From contig CAMEUL010000005.1 in assembly GCA_945938205.1 (NCBI GenBank), positions 1-17,633 on the forward strand: 17,633 bases of DNA, written 5' to 3'. The stretch comes from an uncultured Traorella sp. GTDB lineage: Bacteria > Bacillota_I > Bacilli_A > Erysipelotrichales > Erysipelotrichaceae. A program made the translations under genes and the position numbers. The notes under the pieces were generated by a model. It did not search any database, was not told where the DNA came from, and was given only the letters and a program-made list of their open reading frames with translations. The stretch's first letter is position 1. Every line of letters begins with the position of its first letter. Shown piece by piece: positions 7,333 to 15,393 of the stretch.

Positions 7333-7927
7333 GAAAACTGAAAATCATATTCGGATCGATGCGAACCCCATCTTTCTCCACGACCAGATGCAGATGATTT
7401 TTTAAGGATGCCTGATAGATATTCGTTGAAGCATTTCCCAGCATATCTTTCTGCTTGACCTGATCTCCTTTTTTCAGTGCAATTTTATCTAAAGACTGAT
7501 ATGTGATAATGACATTATCACTCTGTATACGGATGCCGTTTCCTAAAAGTGGATCATTGGTCACTTCAATCACTTCCCCATCAGCAGCACTGTAGACAGG
7601 AAACACTTCTCCGTTATTGGAAATATCTACACCCTGAGAGGGGCGAAATACACCTTCATATTCGACAATACTATCCACCATTCCGCTTTCCCCATTAAAA
7701 TAATCCACCACTTTTTTCCCGGTTTCATAGGGTAAGATAAACCTTTCTCGATCCGGTTCTTTTGGACTTTGCGGCAGTTTCAAGACAGGAAATTCATTAA
7801 ATACCGGTGTTTCTTTTGGATTCAATGTCTGATATGTCACAATCCCGACCGCAAATAGACTGACTATTCCAATACTTAACAGAAATCTTCTTTTTGCTTT
7901 TTTGTTTTTTCTCTCATAAGCAATCAT
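7328..7927 (-). CDS. spoIIQ: Stage II sporulation protein Q (forespore LytM/M23-like engulfment protein)
   Basis: SpoIIQ is made in the forespore and binds mother-cell SpoIIIAH across the intermembrane space to drive engulfment and anchor the feeding-tube complex. The 199 residues show a basic cytoplasmic tail (1-15), one membrane segment (about 15-33), a linker and a LytM fold (about 90-195). The peptidase site is degenerate: the HxxxD motif reads SQGVD (97-101, Ser for His), the usual YxHL is YQSL (143-146), while HLH (178-180) is retained. This resembles the inactive Bacillus-type SpoIIQ rather than the catalytic clostridial form. The ATG at 7927 has a GAGGTGA ribosome-binding site, 36 nt after spoIID. 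I did not find a convincing sigma-F promoter in front of it, although the family is sigma-F-controlled elsewhere. Confidence 0.87.
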   Translation of the reverse strand: MIAYERKNKKAKRRFLLSIGIVSLFAVGIVTYQTLNPKETPVFNEFPVLKLPQSPKEPDRERFILPYETGKKVVDYFNGESGMVDSIVEYEGVFRPSQGVDISNNGEVFPVYSAADGEVIEVTNDPLLGNGIRIQSDNVIITYQSLDKIALKKGDQVKQKDMLGNASTNIYQASLKNHLHLVVEKDGVRIDPNMIFSFQ

Positions 7928-7963
7928 TGTTTCACCTCAATTTGAGTATGCACATGAATGCCC

Positions 7964-8848
7964 TTATTTATTCACAATTTCAACTCCTGTGTAATAGTGT
8001 TTCAAGATTTCCACGTAGTCATAACCAGCAAGTGCCATCCCCTGTGCCCCATACTGGCTCATCCCCACACCATGACCACTTCCCAAGGTGATAAACAAAA
8101 AACCTTCTTCATTTTTTTGCACTGTGAAGCTTGAACTGGAAAGTCCGCATTTTTCACGGATATCTTTTCCGCTGTAAAGAGTTTGATTTACCTTGACGAT
8201 CTTCACATAATTATTTTCATATCTTTCCAATACTTCAACTTGAAACACTTCTTCCTTGAAGATTTCATTCATTTCCTGAATGGAGATGCTTTTTTGACGT
8301 TCATTGTCTTTTTTGATGGAATCATAAGGGGATTCCACACTTATTAAATATGGATAAGGAGTGGTCCAATAATCTTCTGAATTATTTGTTTTTCCATTAC
8401 AGGATGAAAAGAAAAAAGCATGAATGATTTCATTTTGATAAGTCATAATTTGTCCTTGTGTCTGACGAATAGCATCTTTTATTTTTTTAAGATTCTGTTC
8501 ATAACTATCTTTCCATTTTTCTTTCAATATGTCCTGATTCTGATATACCTGACTGGATGTCGTATCATCTACCTTCAGTCCTCGTGCAAGAACATAGGTC
8601 CTGGATGCGACAGCCTGTGCCTTGAGTGCTTCCATTTCAAAAACTGCAGGCATTTCTCCTGCTAACACACCTATCAGATATTCCTCAAGTTCCAGCGATA
8701 TTTCTCCACCTGCCGTAGAAATGCTTACCATGATGGTCTCATTTATTTGATTTGAAATAAAAAGGCTCCGTTTCAGATCCGGCAATGTCAAATAAAAAAA
8801 GATAAGAAAAAAGATCAGACAACTGATCAATTTAATTTTGATTTTCAT
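7964..8848 (-). CDS. spoIID: Stage II sporulation protein D (engulfment lytic transglycosylase)
   Basis: SpoIID is a mother-cell membrane-anchored enzyme that cleaves denuded glycan strands during engulfment, working with SpoIIM and SpoIIP. At 294 residues it has an N-terminal anchor (about 6-22) and the SpoIID domain: the EEYLIGVLAGEMPA region (55-68) with the likely catalytic Glu65, ALKAQAVASRTYVL (74-87), a CNGKT segment (150-154) and the hallmark GSGHGVGMSQYGAQGMA near the C terminus (257-271). The ATG at 8848 has no Shine-Dalgarno and lies 5 nt after a predicted sigma-E -10, so a leaderless start is possible; no better downstream start is obvious. It is followed closely by spoIIQ, as in Bacillus and Clostridioides. 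Identity is secure and the start is slightly less so. Confidence 0.93.
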   Translation of the reverse strand: MKIKIKLISCLIFFLIFFYLTLPDLKRSLFISNQINETIMVSISTAGGEISLELEEYLIGVLAGEMPAVFEMEALKAQAVASRTYVLARGLKVDDTTSSQVYQNQDILKEKWKDSYEQNLKKIKDAIRQTQGQIMTYQNEIIHAFFFSSCNGKTNNSEDYWTTPYPYLISVESPYDSIKKDNERQKSISIQEMNEIFKEEVFQVEVLERYENNYVKIVKVNQTLYSGKDIREKCGLSSSSFTVQKNEEGFLFITLGSGHGVGMSQYGAQGMALAGYDYVEILKHYYTGVEIVNK

Positions 8849-8853
8849 GATTT

Positions 8854-8882
8854 ATTCTATGAAAAAAGCAATCAGGATATTC
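8854..8882 (-). promoter_or_regulatory. Predicted sigma-E-type promoter of spoIID
   Basis: On the minus strand GAATATC (8876-8882) matches the sigma-E -35 consensus kmATATT in 6 of 7 positions, and CATAGAAT (8854-8861) resembles the -10 CATACAnT, with 14 nt between. The -35 lies in the loop and arm of the rlmH terminator. spoIID is a known sigma-E target in Bacillus, which supports the call. Confidence 0.6.
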
Positions 8883-8888
8883 CTGATT
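8862..8888 (-). terminator. Terminator of the rpsF-to-rlmH transcript
   Basis: AATCAGGA (8870-8877) and TCCTGATT (8881-8888) form an 8-bp stem with a 3-nt loop, followed on the minus strand by GC and six T (8862-8867). The rlmH stop codon (8887-8889) is within the stem. Confidence 0.85.
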
Positions 8889-9363
8889 ACTTGTGATAAG
8901 GTAAATGCTGAAGTATTGTAAAACTGCGATAAATCTGTTCAACCACCAAAAGCCGGACAAGCTGATGTGGAAAAGTACAATCTGACAGTTTCCATCTCAT
9001 ATTGCTTCTTTTCAAAATGGCTTCTCCCAGTCCCAAGCTGCCACCAATGACAAACACCAGGTCGCTGGAATCATAGGTCATGATTTTCTGTATTTTTTCT
9101 GCCAGTTTTTCAGATGTATATACTTCACCATGGAGATCCAGCAGAATGACAAATTCACGATCTTTTATTTTTGATAGAATTCTTTCCGCCTCAATGTCTT
9201 TGATTTTTTCCTCCTGCTTTGATGAGCAGTTGAATGGAATACTCTCATCATTCACTTCAATGAGTTCAATTTTTGAAAATCCCTGAATTCTTTTTCTATA
9301 TTCTTCAATACAGGCAGCCAAAGATTTTTCTTTGATTTTTCCTACCGCAATAATTTTAATCAT
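8887..9363 (-). CDS. rlmH: 23S rRNA (pseudouridine-1915-N3)-methyltransferase RlmH
   Basis: SPOUT-fold dimeric methyltransferase that uses SAM to methylate pseudouridine 1915 in helix 69 of 23S rRNA on assembled 70S ribosomes. The 158-residue protein has the expected family length (about 159). The SAM-binding knot region is FVIGGSLGLGE (104-114), followed by the strongly conserved TFPHQLVRLLVVEQIYRSF (130-148) and the C-terminal YHK. The start is taken at ATG 9363 (MIKIIAVG), as the family requires; the ORF extends further upstream, but GGAGGT lies just before 9363 inside the walJ 3' end. The start overlaps walJ by 8 nt, indicating translational coupling. walJ-rlmH proximity is typical of Bacillota. 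A terminator overlaps the stop codon. Confidence 0.95.
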   Translation of the reverse strand: MIKIIAVGKIKEKSLAACIEEYRKRIQGFSKIELIEVNDESIPFNCSSKQEEKIKDIEAERILSKIKDREFVILLDLHGEVYTSEKLAEKIQKIMTYDSSDLVFVIGGSLGLGEAILKRSNMRWKLSDCTFPHQLVRLLVVEQIYRSFTILQHLPYHK

Positions 9364-10090
9364 CCTGACCTCCCTGAAAGATTTCAAACTGGCGACTGGC
9401 ATGTATCTGCGGATGGAAATTCAGATCTTTCAATGCTTCTTCCAGTGTCTTTTTTGCCAATTCTCTTGAATTTGCTTCTTCAGAAATATGAGCCAGTACG
9501 ATCTGCTTAGTTTTATCTCCGATGCATTTTCTCAAGTGACGGGCACAATCTTCATTACATAAATGCCCGTTCGCACTTCGAATACGATTTTTCACATATT
9601 CCGGACGTTTGGATCGTATCAGCATGGACAAATCATGATTGCTTTCAAAAATATAATAATCGGCATTTTGTATCTTTTCATAATACTGTTCTTTTAAATA
9701 ACCGGTATCCGTAATATACACGAGTTTTTCATGTTCATCATGTAAGATATAGCCAAGGCATTTCACATCATGAGAAAGACGAATGATTTCAATTTTCAAT
9801 GATTTGATCTGAAAGCATTCATCTTCATGAATCATATGTTGTGAATAGATTCCTAGATCCTCTTCAGAATATATCGGAAGAGACTGAAAGAGCTTCAGGG
9901 CAGAAATATGATCACTGTGTGTATGAGTAATCAGACAGGCATTTAGTGAAGCAATTTCACAATGAATCTGAGAAAAAGCATTTTTTAGGTATTTCTGGTT
10001 GGTTCCGCAATCGATCACTACTTTGGTATCTTTATTTTCAATCACACAGCAATTGCCTTTGGAACCGGATGCCAATAATGCAAACTTCAT
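9356..10090 (-). CDS. walJ: WalJ/YycJ-type metallo-beta-lactamase-fold hydrolase
   Basis: Cytoplasmic metallo-beta-lactamase-fold nuclease-like protein of the YycJ/WalJ family, linked in low-GC Gram-positives to cell-wall homeostasis and coordination of division with replication. From ATG 10090 it has 244 residues. The metal-binding HTHSDH is at residues 56-61, preceded by VVIDCGTN (24-31), with YITDTGYL, ESNHDLS and HISEEANS downstream as further family markers. The 5' extension of the ORF is rejected: GGAGGATAAGC immediately before 10090 provides the ribosome-binding site inside the 3' end of the M23 peptidase gene, whose stop lies only 2 nt away. The usual upstream partners walR, walK, yycH and yycI are absent; the secreted M23 peptidase takes their place. 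Confidence 0.9.
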   Translation of the reverse strand: MKFALLASGSKGNCCVIENKDTKVVIDCGTNQKYLKNAFSQIHCEIASLNACLITHTHSDHISALKLFQSLPIYSEEDLGIYSQHMIHEDECFQIKSLKIEIIRLSHDVKCLGYILHDEHEKLVYITDTGYLKEQYYEKIQNADYYIFESNHDLSMLIRSKRPEYVKNRIRSANGHLCNEDCARHLRKCIGDKTKQIVLAHISEEANSRELAKKTLEEALKDLNFHPQIHASRQFEIFQGGQDD

Positions 10091-10092
10091 GC

Positions 10093-11613
10093 TTATCCTC
10101 CAATATATGGCCAAGGATAAATGGAGCTTCCATAATAAGGACTTGTTCGAATTTCAAAATGAACATGCGGTCCGGTTGCAATACCGGTCATACCTATCTG
10201 ACCGATAACCTCCCCTTTCGCAACGGTTGTTCCTACTCCAAAGAAGGCAGGCTGGTTCATATGTCCATAATAGGTATAGAAACCGTTATTGTGATTGATG
10301 ATGACATAATATCCATTCACACTTGTATAGCTGGCTACAATAATCGTTCCACGGTCTGCTGCACGAACACTTCCATAAGGACTATATCGGTTCGCAACAT
10401 CAAGGGCAGTATGTCCATAGTAACATCCCCAGTTGCAGGTCACAATGGCATTATCCACCGGAAGACGGAAGTTTCCGCTTCCGACATTTGGAATGACCAT
10501 GGTACCCACGACCACAATTTCCTGCTGTGGATATTCCAACTGCAGACGACTGACTTCTTCTGTCTTATCTGTTACCAGTTCACCATTCACATAGGTTTCT
10601 TTATACTGCACACGATAGCTTCCTACCTTGTAGCTTTGTTTCACATAGCGTTGACCTTCACGCAATGTCGCATCATATTCATATCGTGTATCTTCCGGAT
10701 AATCCGGTTCTACAGCAATACGCTGTTTCACTGTTTCAATACTGATCGGAGAATCAATTGGCGTAACATTGAGCTGTTCTCCCACCTGCAGCAGCTGAGA
10801 TTCTGATTTTAAGATATCTGAATTGACAGACAAAAGATTCATGATGGAAACACCTTCTTTGCTGGCAACCCCTTCAATCATATCTCCTTCTACTACCGTA
10901 TAATATTTCGCATTATAATCATAGCCGAAACTCAGCCATGTGATGCATGCATCATAGTCTTTCAATATCAGATCAATTGGCACAAGTTCATGAGATATTT
11001 TAGCTGTATCAAGATATCTATATGACACATCCAATAATGAATCGGCAGAATAAGTAGTCGGTGTCTGACGATTATCCAGCAGTTTTTTAGTTTTGGCAGG
11101 ATCAACACCTTTGCTTTCCAAATAATTCAATACGAAATCTTCTCTGGCCTGCATGAAATCATCACTGTTTTTCACATAAGCAATACTTCCATTTGAAAAC
11201 TCTATTTTATATCCCATAATGGAAAAGAAATTGTTTTCTTCCAGATAAGAGAATATTTCTTCATCTTTATCTTCAACTTCCAAAACGGATAAAATCGTGC
11301 TGGTATGAATATCCTCTCCCAAACCAACCTCAGTATCAGGAAAATCTTCAGCATATTTTTCATCATAAATGCGGTCCAGAAAAGCCTCATATTCATCAAG
11401 ATCATGAACAATTCCCAGTAACTGATCTTTATAATAAATCGAAAGATTTTCTTTCTGGTTTCCTTCACTTACATATCTCTGATTGATGATTCCGCCTGTT
11501 TCAAGTTTATCTGAAGCAGACAGTACATATGTTTCATTGGCTTTTGGTGTCAAAAACGTTAAAGCTGCAGCTCCCAATAAAAGACCTGTCATTAAACCAA
11601 TCTTTTTCAGCAT
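10093..11613 (-). CDS. Secreted M23 peptidoglycan endopeptidase with LysM and G5 domains
   Basis: Probable exported cell-wall hydrolase. Of 506 residues, 1-26 form a signal peptide or membrane anchor (MLKKIGLMTGLLLG then hydrophobic residues). Residues about 40-235 are an uncharacterised region. A LysM domain follows (about 240-290, YYTVVEGDMIEGVASKEG), then a G5 domain (about 297-375, including EEVSRLQ). The M23 domain is near 380-500 with all catalytic ligands: His401 and Asp405 in HTALD, His451 in YGHM, and His483/His485 in HVHFE. It is therefore likely active, unlike SpoIIQ in the same window. The AAGGAG ribosome-binding site is 11 nt before ATG 11613, a long spacing. It lies between dnaB and walJ, where Bacillus has the walRK-yycHI module, which regulates hydrolases of this kind. 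The specific enzyme name cannot be given. Confidence 0.9.
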   Translation of the reverse strand: MLKKIGLMTGLLLGAAALTFLTPKANETYVLSASDKLETGGIINQRYVSEGNQKENLSIYYKDQLLGIVHDLDEYEAFLDRIYDEKYAEDFPDTEVGLGEDIHTSTILSVLEVEDKDEEIFSYLEENNFFSIMGYKIEFSNGSIAYVKNSDDFMQAREDFVLNYLESKGVDPAKTKKLLDNRQTPTTYSADSLLDVSYRYLDTAKISHELVPIDLILKDYDACITWLSFGYDYNAKYYTVVEGDMIEGVASKEGVSIMNLLSVNSDILKSESQLLQVGEQLNVTPIDSPISIETVKQRIAVEPDYPEDTRYEYDATLREGQRYVKQSYKVGSYRVQYKETYVNGELVTDKTEEVSRLQLEYPQQEIVVVGTMVIPNVGSGNFRLPVDNAIVTCNWGCYYGHTALDVANRYSPYGSVRAADRGTIIVASYTSVNGYYVIINHNNGFYTYYGHMNQPAFFGVGTTVAKGEVIGQIGMTGIATGPHVHFEIRTSPYYGSSIYPWPYIGG

Positions 11614-11631
11614 ACAAAGTTCAACTCCTTT

Positions 11632-12975
11632 TTATTTATCTGGGTTAAAAAATGCACTGATGTTCTTCGAAAACATCAACTGAAGACGACGGGTAGCCCC
11701 GTTACGATGTTTGGCGATATCTACATCCACTTCATCAATGTTGCTTTCATCCACTTCCTCTTCCTTTTTCTGATAAGAATCACGATAGAGGAAAATAACG
11801 ATATCCGCATCCTGTTCAATAGAACCTGATTCTCTTAAATCAGACAAGAGCGGATGTTTGTCCTGACGTGTTTCCACACCACGTGACAACTGTGAAAGAG
11901 CAATCACAGGAACTTCTAATTCTCTGGCGAGCGCTTTTAGAGAACGTGAAATTTCGCTGACTTCCTGCTGACGGTTGTCCGAATTGGAACGTGATGAGGA
12001 AGAGATCAGTTGAAGGTAGTCAATAATGATCATATCCAGACCCTGTTCTGATTTCAACTTACGACATTTTGAGAAAATGTCTCCCATTTTGATTACAGCA
12101 GAATCATCAATGAAGATTTTGGTTTTACGTATTTCATTGCAAGCATCCTGGATCTTGTTCATATCTTCGCTGCTAACATAGCCGCTGCGTATCTTTTCTG
12201 ACTGAACTTCACTTTTGGCACTTAAAATACGCTGCATCAGCTGTTCACATGGCATTTCCAGTGAAAAAATTGCAATTGCTCCCGGATTTCTCAGGCTGGC
12301 CTGCAAAGCGATATTCAAGGCAAAGGCTGTTTTTCCTACAGAAGGACGCGCTGCCAGAATGATCAAATCACCACGTTGGAAACCATTGGTGGTCGCATCT
12401 AGATCCACATATCCTGTTTTGATCCCTGTAATTTTTTCTTTGCTGCTTCTCAGCATTTCCAAACGTTCCATTACAGAATTCAAAACATCACTGCTGCTTC
12501 GAAAATCAGTTGTTCTGCGCTGACGGGTTACCTGTAGGATATTTCGTTCTGCCTCATCCATCAGATCATCTAAGGGTTTGATATTTTGAAATCCTTCAAC
12601 TTCAATTTTTTGTGCCGTTTCAATCAGTTTACGTATCTGAGCACGGCTTTTAATAACTTCAATATACGTGGAAGCATTGACACTGCTGATGGCATTCTCT
12701 GTTAATTTGAGAATATAATCAGCACCTCCTGCCCGCTGAAGAAGTTGTGTATCATTCAAGCGGGTAATCAGTCCAACAGGTTCTACTGGCTGGCCCTGAT
12801 CCATCAGAAAGGTCATGGCACGATAAAGCTGCTGATGATTCTCATGAAAGAAATCCTCAGCGACAAGATCGTGGTCTTTCACATCCTTCACTACTTTTGG
12901 ATAAACCAGCATTCCTCCAAGTATTGCCTGTTCTGCCTCTAAAGAAGAAGGCAGCTGTTTTGGATTATTTGCCAT
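11632..12975 (-). CDS. dnaB: Replicative DNA helicase DnaB (called DnaC in Bacillus)
   Basis: Hexameric 5'-3' helicase that unwinds DNA at the replication fork and contacts primase and the loader. The 447 residues show the N-terminal DnaB domain (about 8-110), a linker, and the RecA-like ATPase domain (about 180-447), with Walker A ARPSVGKT (209-216), Walker B MIIIDYLQL (315-323), the SQLSRGVE arginine-finger region (361-368) and the C-terminal AKHRNGAT motif (421-428). The start is ATG 12975 (MANNPKQLPS), not the in-frame ATG 15 nt upstream, because TTAGGAGGC before 12975 is the ribosome-binding site and contains the rplI stop codon. Located directly after rplI as in most Bacillota. No inteins or insertions. 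Confidence 0.97.
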   Translation of the reverse strand: MANNPKQLPSSLEAEQAILGGMLVYPKVVKDVKDHDLVAEDFFHENHQQLYRAMTFLMDQGQPVEPVGLITRLNDTQLLQRAGGADYILKLTENAISSVNASTYIEVIKSRAQIRKLIETAQKIEVEGFQNIKPLDDLMDEAERNILQVTRQRRTTDFRSSSDVLNSVMERLEMLRSSKEKITGIKTGYVDLDATTNGFQRGDLIILAARPSVGKTAFALNIALQASLRNPGAIAIFSLEMPCEQLMQRILSAKSEVQSEKIRSGYVSSEDMNKIQDACNEIRKTKIFIDDSAVIKMGDIFSKCRKLKSEQGLDMIIIDYLQLISSSSRSNSDNRQQEVSEISRSLKALARELEVPVIALSQLSRGVETRQDKHPLLSDLRESGSIEQDADIVIFLYRDSYQKKEEEVDESNIDEVDVDIAKHRNGATRRLQLMFSKNISAFFNPDK

Positions 12976-12983
12976 AAAGCCTC

Positions 12984-13433
12984 CTAACATTCACTTACAT
13001 GTACTTTTATCTGTCCAATGACTTTGTTTTTATATAAATCAACTTTTACAAAGGTTACACCACAGGAATTGATGGATTCATTGTCAATGAATTTTCTCTT
13101 ATCCAAGTGAATTCCATGTTTTTTATTCAATTCTTCACAAACCTGTTTAGAAGATACTGAACCAAACACACGACCATCTTTACCCGCTTTCACTTTAAAT
13201 TCAAGCGTGATATTCTCTAGGGCTTTTTTAATTTCATTCGCTTCCTGTTCTTTTAAAGCTTCCTGTTCAGCTTCCTGTTTCTTTTGTTCTGCCAGGATCT
13301 CACGACTCTTTTCGGTAGCTGCTACGGCCAGTTTCTGTTTGATCAGAAAGTTACGGGCATATCCATCACTTACTTCCAAAAGCTGACCTTTCTTTCCTAC
13401 TTTTTTCACATCACTCAGCAAGATGACTTTCAT
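12984..13433 (-). CDS. rplI: 50S ribosomal protein bL9
   Basis: bL9 binds domain V of 23S rRNA near the L1 stalk and reaches to the neighbouring ribosome with its long helix. The 149 residues show the N-terminal domain beginning MKVILLSDVKKVGKKGQ, the conserved SDGYARNFLIKQKLAV, a charged connecting helix rich in Glu, Lys and Gln (about 48-75), and the C-terminal domain beginning near GRVFGSVSS. The start is ATG 13433, preceded by GAGGAGG; an in-frame TTG 18 nt upstream gives a longer ORF but precedes the ribosome-binding site. The first codons overlap the 3' end of gdpP by 23 nt, so the two are translationally coupled. The stop codon is embedded in the dnaB ribosome-binding site. Confidence 0.97.
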   Translation of the reverse strand: MKVILLSDVKKVGKKGQLLEVSDGYARNFLIKQKLAVAATEKSREILAEQKKQEAEQEALKEQEANEIKKALENITLEFKVKAGKDGRVFGSVSSKQVCEELNKKHGIHLDKRKFIDNESINSCGVTFVKVDLYKNKVIGQIKVHVSEC

Positions 13434-15393
13434 TTGATAATTCCTCCTCAATATTCTTTTTCAATACATTCATTAATTCTTCTTCCACTGCTTCAACAGT
13501 TGTATTTTCTCTCATCAACGCTGCAGCACTGAAATGTCCGCCTCCGTTCATTGTTTCCATGAGTTTCTGAACATTGATATTTCCTTTGGAGCGAGCAGAG
13601 ATACAAACTGTATTTTCAGCTGTATAAGCAATCACAAAACTTGCTTCGATATTTTTAATAGCGAGCATGCTGTCGGCACATTTGCTCATCATGGTGCGTG
13701 TCACCACTGCTTTATCGGTCACCGCAGCCAGCATCATGTTTTTGAAGACGACACGTCCATAACGCATGATTGATGATTTTTCTTCAAATTCTTGAATGTT
13801 TTCTTTAATGAGATCTTCCGCAACATTTGGATCCACTCCTAAAGATCTCAATGTAGCACACGCCTCAAAGGTCCTTGCCCCGGTACGTGCCTTAAAGCGA
13901 TTTGAATCAATCAGAATTCCCAAATAAAGGAACATCGCTTCAATTTCATTTACCACAACCTTATGAGGCATGTAAGGCAAGAACTCTGTCATCAATTCAC
14001 TGACACTGCTTGCACTTGTTTCCACATAAACAAGGAGTGGATTTTCAATAAATTTTTCACTTCTTCGATGATGATCGATCAGGATCACTTTTTGTGCCTT
14101 TTCAAGAACAGCAGGTGCATTACAGTGATCCGGATTATGGAAATCCACTGCAAATACAAGATCTTCCTCTTTCATCATTTTCATTGCTTCCTGTTCAGTG
14201 ATGAAATGATGACGCTTTTTCAGTTCACTGTCAAACTGTTTTAATGCCTGTGAACACTGTTCTTCAATACCACCGGATTGAGAAACGATATACACTTCTT
14301 TGTCATGACCCTGAGCAATGCAGCTTACAGCCAAATTAGCGCCCATACAGTCAAAGTCCATATTCTTGTGTCCCACTACAAATACTTTTTTAGTTTCCTG
14401 CAAAGCATCACGAATTGCTTTGGCCATCACTCTCGCACGAACACGAGATCTTTTCTCTGTTGCTTCTGAATTTCCGCCAAAGAAAATCGCATCCTGATCA
14501 TCTTCACGCACAGCCACTTGATCGCCACCACGATTCTGTGCCATTTCAATCAGCGAAATCACCTGTTCATCCAATTCTGCCAATGTTTTGTCTCCACGGG
14601 CAATGGCCATAGACATGGTGACATTGATTCCCATTTCCTGGCTGTTCTGACGGACAACATTTAATATAGAAAATCTGTCTTCCACGATTTTCTCATAGAT
14701 TTCCTCATTCAGCACCACATAAAAACGGTCGCTACGGATTCTTCGGATAACCATGCCATACTCTCTGGCCCAATTCAAAACAGGCTGACGCAGTTGAGTA
14801 TTCATCTGTGAATTGATGTTTTCATCCTCATATTGGCTGACTTCCAGATAGTTATCCAACTGAATCAGACCTAAAACTGTTTTCCTGCTCTGGTAAGTAC
14901 TCTTCATATTTTCATATAGAGTAACATCCTTCACATAAATCACGGTAGAGTTTTCCTTTCGTGATACATCATATACATGTTCTTTGTCATGAATCATGAC
15001 ATTATCAATATTATCCACAAACAGCTTGTTTAGATCGGAATTCCAACTGCTCAGTTTTTTTCCGATTAAATCAATATTTCTTTCTTCAAGAAAATCATTG
15101 ATCCAAGTAACAATCATATTTTCATCATAAACCAGAATTCCAACTTCTCCAAACAGTAAGGCATCATTGGCATCATTTCCAAGAATACGTGTAAGATCCA
15201 AATTACGGTTTTTGTTTTCACGATCATAACGAATCATGATCCAGACAACAAGAAAGACATTGAAAAGTATGACGCAGCTCATCATAAAAATGACAATCAG
15301 ATTCACACCCAACATAGCTAAAAGCCCAATGATCAGAACTTCGAATATCAGCAGAATGATCAGTTGTATCTTAAAATTTTCGATCTTTTCCAT
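13411..15393 (-). CDS. gdpP: Cyclic-di-AMP phosphodiesterase GdpP (YybT)
   Basis: Membrane-bound enzyme that hydrolyses c-di-AMP to pApA and so controls potassium and osmolyte balance, wall stress and beta-lactam tolerance. The 660 residues carry two membrane segments (about 10-30 and 31-53), a degenerate PAS domain (about 75-160), a degenerate GGDEF domain (about 170-300; the signature is replaced around SDRFYVVL, 221-228) and DHH/DHHA1 phosphodiesterase domains (about 335-650). Metal-binding motifs are present: GHKNMDFD (341-348, with His342, Asp346, Asp348), VDFH (416-419), DHH (440-442) and GGGH (617-620), so activity is expected. It overlaps yybS by 23 nt upstream and rplI by 23 nt downstream, the conserved yybS-gdpP-rplI-dnaB order. 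The ribosome-binding site AGAGAGGA precedes ATG 15393. Confidence 0.96.
   Translation of the reverse strand: MEKIENFKIQLIILLIFEVLIIGLLAMLGVNLIVIFMMSCVILFNVFLVVWIMIRYDRENKNRNLDLTRILGNDANDALLFGEVGILVYDENMIVTWINDFLEERNIDLIGKKLSSWNSDLNKLFVDNIDNVMIHDKEHVYDVSRKENSTVIYVKDVTLYENMKSTYQSRKTVLGLIQLDNYLEVSQYEDENINSQMNTQLRQPVLNWAREYGMVIRRIRSDRFYVVLNEEIYEKIVEDRFSILNVVRQNSQEMGINVTMSMAIARGDKTLAELDEQVISLIEMAQNRGGDQVAVREDDQDAIFFGGNSEATEKRSRVRARVMAKAIRDALQETKKVFVVGHKNMDFDCMGANLAVSCIAQGHDKEVYIVSQSGGIEEQCSQALKQFDSELKKRHHFITEQEAMKMMKEEDLVFAVDFHNPDHCNAPAVLEKAQKVILIDHHRRSEKFIENPLLVYVETSASSVSELMTEFLPYMPHKVVVNEIEAMFLYLGILIDSNRFKARTGARTFEACATLRSLGVDPNVAEDLIKENIQEFEEKSSIMRYGRVVFKNMMLAAVTDKAVVTRTMMSKCADSMLAIKNIEASFVIAYTAENTVCISARSKGNINVQKLMETMNGGGHFSAAALMRENTTVEAVEEELMNVLKKNIEEELSNESHLAE

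Noticed and set aside
7936..7946. CTCAATTTGAG near-palindrome before spoIIQ as an operator
   Set aside because: Short, isolated and not repeated elsewhere near promoters in the window; likely chance in AT-rich sequence.
7928..7990. Possible sigma-F promoter before spoIIQ
   Set aside because: A GCATA element is present, but no GGnnAnAnT box lies at the right spacing.
9946..10806. Plus-strand ORF of 286 codons
   Set aside because: It is antisense to the M23 peptidase and walJ, has no recognisable domain and is low in expected coding features; both sense genes are secure.
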